From assembly GCF_009184395.1 (NCBI RefSeq), contig NZ_WEIC01000002.1, positions 1 through 64,000 on the forward strand: DNA of 64,000 nucleotides, in the 5' to 3' direction. The notes under the pieces were generated by a model. That model saw nothing but the letters and a program-made list of their open reading frames with translations. It was not told where the DNA came from and made no database searches. Position 1 is the stretch's first letter; every line of letters begins with the position of its first letter. The DNA is from Amylibacter sp. SFDW26. Its GTDB lineage: Bacteria > Pseudomonadota > Alphaproteobacteria > Rhodobacterales > Rhodobacteraceae. Below are positions 51,088 through 57,939 of the stretch, one piece after another. The position numbers were made by a program, and so were the translations under genes.

Positions 51088-53412
51088 TTACGCACGTGCA
51101 CGTTTACGTTGCGGATCCACAAATGGGATATCCGTTACCGTTGCTTTGAGGCGCTTCATATGACCGCCCATCTGTCCAATTTCTAATATCGTTCCATTTT
51201 CAGCTTGCTCAATCGCAACACGCCCGATTGCAATTGCTGTTTCTAATGTTGGGGACCGCGTGGCCGAGGTCACTACACCCACAGGGCGCTCATTTAAATA
51301 AATATGTGCGCCATGATGCGGGATATCATCACAGTCTAAAATCAAGCCTTTCAAAACGCGTCTTGGATTTTCAGAATTACGTTCAAGCGCAGCTTTACCG
51401 ATAAAATCAGCTTTACGCAGATCAACGGCAAAGCCTAAACCTGCTTCAAAAGCATCAACATCTGCTGCAAATTCTGCGCCACCTGCGGCCAAACCTGCTT
51501 CAATACGAATGGTCTCTAAGGCCGCAGTACCCATTGGGGCAATCCCAAACTCTTCGCCAGCTTCCATAAGCGCATTCCATAATTCTGGGGCATGTGATTT
51601 ATCGCAGAACAACTCATAGCCAAGCTCACCAGTATATCCTGAACGAGACAACATAAATGGTATCCCATCTCTATTGTTCAGACGCGCCATAGTCACGCCA
51701 AACCATTTCAAATCATCAAGAGCAGGAACGTGAGGCTGTGTAAAAACAAGTTTTCGCAATACATCACGTGATCGCGGGCCTTGTAATGCAAGATTAGGCA
51801 AAGCGCTGCGCATTGCATTAATTCGCACTTGTAGGCCATCAGTTTCTGCAAGCTCAGTTAGCACGCGTGCGCTTTCTTCCGTACCACAGCACCAACGGAA
51901 CAATTGTGGTCCCAACCTAAATAATGTGCCATCATCAATAACCGTACCCTGTGCGTCACAAATCAACAAATAAGAGCCGCGCCAAACTGCCAATTTTGCT
52001 ACATCGCGCGTCATTGCCTTTTGCAATAATTTTTCAGCATCAGGCCCTACGATATCATATTTTCGCAAGCCACTCATATCTTGTAATGTCACAGCATTGC
52101 GACATTTCCAATATTCCCCCAAAGTCCCCAAAGATGGGTATGAAATAGGCGCCCAAAGGTCGCGTGCTGGCGCAAACTGCTGAGTAAGCTTTTCTGTACA
52201 ACTTTGAAATGCGGACTCTTCACTTATAGACAAAACTGCATTTTCCTTTTCTCTATATCCTATTGACCGTCTTATCGGCTCATCTGATTTATAAATTCTG
52301 ACGTGAATATCTGTTGGGTTCCAACCATTGATCGGATCAATATCGTCTGGGCAAGCGGTGCTGACACAAACTAAATCATCCATTGCTTTTAACGCAATAT
52401 AGTCCCCTGCTCGCGACCACGACTCTTCGGACTGGATATGATTATCCCCATGATCGATCCATGAATTGAAAAAGAAATTGATCGCAGGCCATGCATTTCT
52501 GCGTTGCACTCCATAGCTTTCAACGGCACTTGAAATATTATCCGAACAATTTACATGCCCTGGAAATCCACGCTCTTCATAACCGCGAGCGGTGCATGCC
52601 AATGCAAATGTATCGTGACGCCCTACTGTATCTTGAACAACATTTAAAAGTGGGCGCATTTCCGAATCGTAAAATTTATCGAACATACCAGGTGTTGGGT
52701 ATGCGCCGCCAACCATAGTACGCGTGACGGTACTATCAATCCGCTGCTCCAACCCTTTCATCAAACCATCTGCACGGAAAGCCATGAAATCTGAACATTG
52801 CTGACCTTGCACATCAATGACTTGGACAACCTCACCTTTTTTTAATTCATAAGATTGGGCTGTTGCACGTGAGATCGTAAATTCATCTCTAACCTCAGCT
52901 AATGGAGGAGGTAATAATAATGAGTTTGGGCTCGCCCTTTGCATACTGACAGAAATGGCCCCAACAGCACCACCAGCAATAAAGTTATCGACATTTTGGG
53001 TAAGTGCAACCCACACTTGGCATTTAGATTTTGCTTTAAGAATTAGAAGGTCTTCATCCGTTAAAACATGTTTACATGGAATGTCTTGATTTAAATCACC
53101 ACCGTTAGCGACATACCAACCTGTAAATTGCCTCGCATCAAATGATGCTAAATTTAAGCAGGCGTTGGATATCAAATTGATCGCAGATAATGCGTCACGG
53201 CCATTATCATCAAAAGCAACGATTGAAATTTGGTCGATGGACGAAAGCCCCGTTAGAGACAACAAATCACCCTCATTAAGATCAAACATTTTCGCTTGGC
53301 GCGGGTCTAATTCCCACGATAGCGAAGTATGTGGTGCATCCATTCCAGGAAACACACGCCCAACGGGGTCATGCATCCCATTCTTGAAACTGAATAAATT
53401 TTGGATTTCCAA
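51088..53412 (-). CDS. DUF1989-GcvT fusion, putative folate-dependent demethylase
   Basis: The 774-residue protein appears to have three parts: an N-terminal domain (about 1-185) that may be a diverged DUF1989-like domain, a clear DUF1989 / urea-carboxylase-associated domain (about 190-395, with VIDVQGQQCSDFMAF and CSDNISSAVESYGV), and a GcvT-like aminomethyltransferase (about 410-765, with SGYTGELGYELF and FIGKAAL). GcvT-family enzymes pass a methyl or methylene group to tetrahydrofolate; DmdA demethylates DMSP. It lies upstream of the betaine transporter, so a methylated amine is the likely substrate. The start is a TTG (53410-53412) with GGAG seven bases upstream. It is divergent from lacI and under the paired operators. 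Confidence 0.75.
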   Translation of the reverse strand: MEIQNLFSFKNGMHDPVGRVFPGMDAPHTSLSWELDPRQAKMFDLNEGDLLSLTGLSSIDQISIVAFDDNGRDALSAINLISNACLNLASFDARQFTGWYVANGGDLNQDIPCKHVLTDEDLLILKAKSKCQVWVALTQNVDNFIAGGAVGAISVSMQRASPNSLLLPPPLAEVRDEFTISRATAQSYELKKGEVVQVIDVQGQQCSDFMAFRADGLMKGLEQRIDSTVTRTMVGGAYPTPGMFDKFYDSEMRPLLNVVQDTVGRHDTFALACTARGYEERGFPGHVNCSDNISSAVESYGVQRRNAWPAINFFFNSWIDHGDNHIQSEESWSRAGDYIALKAMDDLVCVSTACPDDIDPINGWNPTDIHVRIYKSDEPIRRSIGYREKENAVLSISEESAFQSCTEKLTQQFAPARDLWAPISYPSLGTLGEYWKCRNAVTLQDMSGLRKYDIVGPDAEKLLQKAMTRDVAKLAVWRGSYLLICDAQGTVIDDGTLFRLGPQLFRWCCGTEESARVLTELAETDGLQVRINAMRSALPNLALQGPRSRDVLRKLVFTQPHVPALDDLKWFGVTMARLNNRDGIPFMLSRSGYTGELGYELFCDKSHAPELWNALMEAGEEFGIAPMGTAALETIRIEAGLAAGGAEFAADVDAFEAGLGFAVDLRKADFIGKAALERNSENPRRVLKGLILDCDDIPHHGAHIYLNERPVGVVTSATRSPTLETAIAIGRVAIEQAENGTILEIGQMGGHMKRLKATVTDIPFVDPQRKRARA

Positions 53413-53436
53413 TTTTTAACTCCGCAAGTCGAATCA

Positions 53437-53484
53437 ATGTAACCGTTTACATGCGTAATAAATGTAAACGGTTACATGAGTCAA
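53437..53484. promoter_or_regulatory. Two mirror-image LacI-type operators over the GcvT-transporter promoter
   Basis: Operator 1 ATGTAACCGTTTACAT (53437-53452) and operator 2 ATGTAAACGGTTACAT (53462-53477) are exact reverse complements of each other, with centres 25 bp apart. Each has the central CG of LacI-family sites. On the minus strand TTGACT (53479-53484) is followed by operator 2 in the spacer and a weak -10 around 53455-53462, with operator 1 near the start site. Confidence 0.88.
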
Positions 53485-53525
53485 TCACCCATTTAACTTT
53501 CGAAAGATTTGTTTATTATAGTAGA

Positions 53526-54530
53526 ATGAGCAGTATAAGAAATTTACCCAAAAAGAAGGCAACGCTAAAAGACGTTGCGCGTACAGCAAACGTTTCTATT
53601 GCAACAGTTTCACGCGTTTTAAATAATTCACCAAGCGTTACAAAAAAAACAAAAGATCATGTAAATGATGTGATCCAAAAATTAAGCTTTTCACCAAGTC
53701 CGATGGCACGCGCCTTGAACTCAGGGCGCACCCGTACAGTTGGCGCCTTAGTGCCAACATTAGATCACGCCATTTTTTCTAAATTTCTGGAAGCATTAGA
53801 AAAACGGTTGTCAGATCACAAACATTCCTTAGTTATCTCTACAACCAATGGCAGCCCCAAAACAGAATTCGAACAAGCCACAGCATTGCTAAACATGGGC
53901 GCTGAAGCATTGATCGTATCTGGCAAGCAACGTAGCCTAGAATTTGATGCATTAGTTAAACGTTTTAACGTGCCAGTTATCATAACATCATATTATGATC
54001 CTAATGCAGATTACCCCTCTATCGGTTATGATAATGCGGCCATATCAAAGCTTGCCTTAAACCATTTTATTGAAAAGCAGTATAATACTGTCGCTGTCAT
54101 ACACGGACCAACAACCGATAATGACCGTACACGTGACCGTTTAGAAGGTATCAAGTCAGATAACCGCTTTAGCGATGTAAACTACATGGAAGTCGCATTA
54201 AGTATAGATGGTGGCTGCCAAGCAACTCGAAGAATAATTTCATCGGGCCAAAGGCCAGACGTAATCTTCTGTCTATCAGATGTGTTAGCTTTGGGCGTAT
54301 TATTTGAATTACAGCGCAACAATATCAGCATTCCAAATGATGTTGCAGTAATGGGTTTTGACAACTTAGAATGGGCTGAGCACACTGTCCCTCCACTGAC
54401 ATCGATTGAACTTTCTGTAAAAGACATGGGAAAACATGCTGCTGACGAAGTCTGTAGTTTCTTAAACACAGGAAAGCCAATTGATAGCGTTAAGTTATCA
54501 GGGCATCTTTTAAAAAGAGAAACCACTTAA
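53526..54530 (+). CDS. LacI-family transcriptional regulator
   Basis: The 334-residue protein has the LacI helix-turn-helix at residues 12-35 (ATLKDVARTANVSIATVSRVLNN) and a periplasmic-binding-like effector domain ending PPLTSIELSVKDMGK. The ATG at 53526 gives the HTH at the usual distance from the start; a longer frame would include the operators. It is divergent from the GcvT-transporter operon and presumably represses it, and perhaps itself, through the twin operators. The inducer is unknown but is likely the transported osmolyte or a catabolite. A terminator follows at 54626. Confidence 0.9.
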   Translation: MSSIRNLPKKKATLKDVARTANVSIATVSRVLNNSPSVTKKTKDHVNDVIQKLSFSPSPMARALNSGRTRTVGALVPTLDHAIFSKFLEALEKRLSDHKHSLVISTTNGSPKTEFEQATALLNMGAEALIVSGKQRSLEFDALVKRFNVPVIITSYYDPNADYPSIGYDNAAISKLALNHFIEKQYNTVAVIHGPTTDNDRTRDRLEGIKSDNRFSDVNYMEVALSIDGGCQATRRIISSGQRPDVIFCLSDVLALGVLFELQRNNISIPNDVAVMGFDNLEWAEHTVPPLTSIELSVKDMGKHAADEVCSFLNTGKPIDSVKLSGHLLKRETT

Positions 54531-54817
54531 GTGCGAACAAGCCTATGCTCGCATCAATGTAAAGACCAGCACCAAGCCTTGTTCACGACTACTCACTCAC
54601 GGGTCTGTAGTTTTCATCCTAAGGTAAAGGGTGGTTTCTAGGTATTCCAATGCCACCTTTTTATTACCCAACAGCGAAACACGTGAATACGAGGAAACGG
54701 TCTTTTCCATTTTAAGCGCGCCTTTATGCGGGCTACTCGCACGTTACAAAGGACATTTGGCGAAAGACATTCAATAATTTACTTGAGCCCTGAATCACAG
54801 CTTGTTAGAATCGATTT
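54531..54817. other. Intergenic region after lacI, no gene recognised
   Basis: The 287 bp hold the lacI terminator (54626-54662) and then about 150 bp of unassigned sequence before the WGR gene. No intact reading frame, repeat or tRNA was recognised. Confidence 0.5.
54626..54662 (+). terminator. Terminator after the lacI-family gene
   Basis: AAAGGGTGG pairs with CCACCTTTT (one G-T pair) around an 18-base loop, and the 3' arm runs into TTTTT. Confidence 0.8.
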
Positions 54818-55048
54818 ATGACATGCTGCCTTATGTTAAACGACGACCCTAAAAAAACCTCTGCTCGGTTTTACCGAATAGAGATTTGCGCAAATCTTTT
54901 CGAAGAATTCTCAGTTCTTCGGGAATGGGGCCGTGTTGGTGGTAATGGGCGACAAATCATTGATCTTTTCCCGGATCTATTAAGTGCATCACATGCAGCT
55001 GACAGCATTCGTAAAACGAATCTTCGTCGCGGGTATCAAAAAGTTTAA
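54818..55048 (+). CDS. Small WGR-domain protein
   Basis: The 76-residue protein is little more than a WGR domain: ARFYRIEI, then LREWGRVGGNGR with the name-giving Trp-Gly-Arg, and a terminal RKTNLRRGYQK. WGR domains bind nucleic acid or protein in PARPs and MolR-type proteins. Stand-alone versions of this size are common in Rhodobacterales and have no known function. The start MTCCLMLND fits the family. It stands alone between the lacI terminator and the porin promoter. Confidence 0.8.
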   Translation: MTCCLMLNDDPKKTSARFYRIEICANLFEEFSVLREWGRVGGNGRQIIDLFPDLLSASHAADSIRKTNLRRGYQKV

Positions 55049-55312
55049 TTTCAAAAGCATCTGATCTGTTTTCCCCAAGCCTATTACACATATGTAGATT
55101 GGGTCACTTCACGCTGATGTCATAAATGATATTCACACAAACACAGACCTGTGAAACTTAATGTAATTGACCACACGCCTATGAGAATTATCGTGAGAAT
55201 TTATTTACATTTACGTTATAAAACAATAACTTACAAAAAATTTACTACCATCAAATGAATAAATCACCCAAGAAAGCGTTAACGCAACTTCACTTTATGG
55301 GAGATATTCACA

Positions 55313-56443
55313 ATGAAGAATTCGTTATTGTGCACAACAGCAGTAGCCATCGTAGGTTTTACTGGTGCAGCAAATGCTGCAGACAATGCATTAGAAGTTA
55401 AAGTCGGTGGTTTTTATAACGCCATCCTAAGTTTTACCTCGGTCGATGGCCCTGCTGGCACTGATTTTGATGGCGCGGATGTTTTTACAAATGCTGAAAT
55501 TATTTTCAAACCATCACTTACATTAGACAACGGTATCAAAATTGGTGCCGAAATTCAGCTAGAAGCTGACTCTGGTGCAAATGGCGATCAAATCGATGAA
55601 TCATTCATCACAATCACAGGTAACTTTGGTCAACTTGTTATCGGCTCTGAAAACTCTGCTGGATACAAACTTACAAAAAGTGCTCCAGATGTATCACTCA
55701 TTTTCGCTAACTCTAGCTCACTAACAGCCTTTATTCCATTTTCTGGAGCAGCCGGCGGTGTAAACACTGGTGATGATTTTTTCCGCGGCACACTAGGGAC
55801 AACATTCCTAGAAAATGCTCGCAACAATGACGCCAACCGTATTACATACTTCACTCCGAAATTCGCAGGCTTCAAAGCAGGTATTTCATACGCGCGTGAC
55901 GGTGGCGAAGGTAGTGGCCCAGTTGATAATAACGCAGTTGCAACTGGCCCAACAGACTTTGTAGATATTGGTGCATCTTATGATCATTCATTCGGTGGTT
56001 TAGATCTCGGATTATCAGCACGCTACGGCATTGCAAGCGGCACAGCTGGTACACCTAATGATCCAGAAATCTGGGGGGGTGGTATTAACCTAGGTTGGAA
56101 TGGATTCACTATTGGTGGTTCATATGCAGAACAAGATGGTACACCAACAGACGATGGTCGTTCATATGACGTAGGTATTGGTTACTCGAATGGCCCTTGG
56201 GGTTACTCTTTAACTTATTTCAACGGTGAGAACATCGATGATGAAAACGCTATTACAAACTCTCGCGAAGAGCTTGATATACTTATTGCGGCAGCAACAT
56301 ATACTGTTAACAAAAACTTTAAAGTGTCCGCATTCCTTGCTGATGTAGACTTTACTGAGCAGTTGAATGATGCAGGCGTAGCAAATGGTTCCGATGATGT
56401 AAGCGGTACTGTTCTTGGTTTAGGCGCTAAATTCAGTTTCTAA
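55313..56443 (+). CDS. Outer membrane porin
   Basis: The 376-residue protein has a signal peptide (MKNSLLCTTAVAIVGFTGAANA), alternating beta-strand sequence, many aromatic girdle residues and a terminal phenylalanine (LGLGAKFSF), as in Gram-negative 16-stranded porins of Rhodobacterales. It forms a channel for small hydrophilic solutes in the outer membrane. A 264-bp AT-rich region precedes it and a strong terminator follows. No partner gene suggests a specific substrate. Confidence 0.9.
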   Translation: MKNSLLCTTAVAIVGFTGAANAADNALEVKVGGFYNAILSFTSVDGPAGTDFDGADVFTNAEIIFKPSLTLDNGIKIGAEIQLEADSGANGDQIDESFITITGNFGQLVIGSENSAGYKLTKSAPDVSLIFANSSSLTAFIPFSGAAGGVNTGDDFFRGTLGTTFLENARNNDANRITYFTPKFAGFKAGISYARDGGEGSGPVDNNAVATGPTDFVDIGASYDHSFGGLDLGLSARYGIASGTAGTPNDPEIWGGGINLGWNGFTIGGSYAEQDGTPTDDGRSYDVGIGYSNGPWGYSLTYFNGENIDDENAITNSREELDILIAAATYTVNKNFKVSAFLADVDFTEQLNDAGVANGSDDVSGTVLGLGAKFSF

Positions 56444-56473
56444 ACAACCCGCCAGGATATCCCAATCCAAGAA

Positions 56474-56503
56474 AACTGACCTATTCATTTAGGTCAGTTT
56501 TTT
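56474..56503. terminator. Bidirectional terminator between porin and LysR gene
   Basis: The stem AACTGACCT / AGGTCAGTT with an 8-base loop has T-runs on both strands. It ends the porin (plus) and the LysR-type gene (minus). Confidence 0.92.
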
Positions 56504-56506
56504 ATT

Positions 56507-57388
56507 TTACACACAATCCTCACCCCAAAAATCTGCAGCACGTCTCTTAAAATACGGGATCAACAAATCTTTAAAAGCTCGTACTTTTGGCGCTTTGCGC
56601 AAATCCGCATGCGTTAGAACCCAAATATCCCAATATGGTTGCGGCTGTAGGATCGGAAGCTGAACAACACCATCTGATTGCCCCAAAAACATTGGCATTC
56701 GGGCGACCCCTAGGCCCGATTGAACTGCGCCTAATATCGCGGACATATCATCAAATCGGTAAACAATTTCTGCATTCGGATAATTTCGCAGCGATGCTTT
56801 TGGCGCACCTTTTGTATTTAACAACCCAACCCATGGAATAGGCTGTGTTGGGGTTTCTCTTAACATCTTAGCGAGACCAACAGATGCAAATGATGCTGAC
56901 CTTTGTCTTGCCAATCGTTGCCCAACCAATGTCTCATCAGGTGTATTACTAATACGAATTGCAATATCAGCCTCTGGTTTATTCAAGTCCAAAGCATGAT
57001 TTGTAGCCCTGATATTCAGTTCAACATTTGGGTACCGTTCTTTAAAAGCTGCAAATACATCCGTAAGAAAAGGTCCAACCAACAAAGGTGGAACAGTAAT
57101 TGTCAACACACCACTTAAGACATCTTCCCGTGCTAGAAGTGATCGTTGTAATTCACTATTGTGTTCGTCCATACGCCTTGCTGTTTGGCCAACCTGTAGT
57201 CCTGCTTCTGTTGGCTTATATCCTGATTTAGCCTTTAAAAATAATTGTTGGCCTAAGGTTCTTTCAATACGCGTAATACGGCGCGCTACAGTCGTATAAT
57301 TCACGCCAAGCATTTCACCAGCTTTCGCTAATGATCCACCTTCTATCAAGCAAAGGACAGTTTTTATATCTTCCCAATCAGCGCCCAT
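56507..57388 (-). CDS. LysR-family transcriptional regulator
   Basis: The 293-residue protein has the LysR helix-turn-helix (about residues 5-45: DIKTVLCLIEGGSLAKAGEML and NYTTVARRITRIERTLG) and a substrate-binding domain. The ATG at 57388 is chosen because the HTH then starts within five residues, as in the family; upstream in-frame ATGs at 57439 and 57406 lack clear ribosome sites. It is divergent from the DUF1330 gene about 90 bp away, its likely target. Confidence 0.87.
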   Translation of the reverse strand: MGADWEDIKTVLCLIEGGSLAKAGEMLGVNYTTVARRITRIERTLGQQLFLKAKSGYKPTEAGLQVGQTARRMDEHNSELQRSLLAREDVLSGVLTITVPPLLVGPFLTDVFAAFKERYPNVELNIRATNHALDLNKPEADIAIRISNTPDETLVGQRLARQRSASFASVGLAKMLRETPTQPIPWVGLLNTKGAPKASLRNYPNAEIVYRFDDMSAILGAVQSGLGVARMPMFLGQSDGVVQLPILQPQPYWDIWVLTHADLRKAPKVRAFKDLLIPYFKRRAADFWGEDCV

Positions 57389-57478
57389 ACATGCATTTTT
57401 GCACATACTTAAATATTTTTCACGTGTTTTTGCATGCATTAAACACGGCTATGTCATTTACATCACAAGGAGATAGAT

Positions 57479-57760
57479 ATGGTTTATGTTTACCTAGACT
57501 TAAAAATTACCAACCCAGAAACTTTCGCAAAATATAAAGAAGTCGCTGCGCCAGCTTTGCAAGCGCATGGATGCTCTGTTCTTACTGTTGGTAAAGCCAA
57601 TGAAATTATAGATGGCTCAAGGCAAGCACCCGATATTGCTGTAATTTTAACTTTCCCAGATAAACTTGCCATCACAGCTTGGATGGAAGACCCATCACTT
57701 CAAGAAACTCATCGTTTACGTCGAAATTCAGGCGATTTATCCATGATGATAATAGGTTAG
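57479..57760 (+). CDS. DUF1330 family protein
   Basis: The 93-residue protein matches DUF1330, a dimeric ferredoxin-like fold: MVYVYLDLKITNPETFAKY at the start, then a middle LTVGKANEIIDGSRQAP stretch. Function is unknown in the family. AAGGAGAT sits just upstream of the ATG. It is divergent from the LysR gene and is followed by an unrelated outer-membrane-like tail in another frame. Confidence 0.82.
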   Translation: MVYVYLDLKITNPETFAKYKEVAAPALQAHGCSVLTVGKANEIIDGSRQAPDIAVILTFPDKLAITAWMEDPSLQETHRLRRNSGDLSMMIIG

Positions 57761-57870
57761 AAGAAGGGGCTTATCCGGATCTGGATGAAGCCGTAAATGA
57801 CGCTGACGTCGTTGGGGGTGACCACATTAGTGACTTCATCATTGGGACTGGGATCAGAATAACATTTTAA
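57761..57870 (+). pseudogene. Orphan outer-membrane-protein-like C-terminal tail
   Basis: In the frame shifted by -1 from DUF1330, a stop-free stretch just after that gene reads GAYPDLDEAVNDADVVGGDH and then ISDFIIGTGIRITF before TAA (57868-57870). Alternating hydrophobics and a terminal Phe look like the last strand of an outer membrane beta-barrel protein. There is no start codon of its own with a ribosome site. It may be the remnant of a deleted gene. This is only a sequence-feel call. Confidence 0.4.
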
Positions 57871-57878
57871 TTCTGATC
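57852..57878 (+). terminator. Possible terminator after DUF1330
   Basis: A perfect 9-bp stem GATCAGAAT / ATTCTGATC spans the stop of the orphan tail. Only a weak T-rich stretch follows, so termination strength is uncertain. Confidence 0.45.
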
Positions 57879-57900
57879 ACTTACTTTTATGAAATGTATA

Positions 57901-57929
57901 ATTTGGCTGCATAAAATCTGCAGCCAAAT
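57901..57929 (-). terminator. Hairpin after the formate dehydrogenase gene
   Basis: A perfect 10-bp stem ATTTGGCTGC / GCAGCCAAAT lies 11 bp after the formate dehydrogenase stop codon on the minus strand. The following sequence is T-rich but not a clean run. Confidence 0.6.
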
Positions 57930-57939
57930 ATTCCAATAC

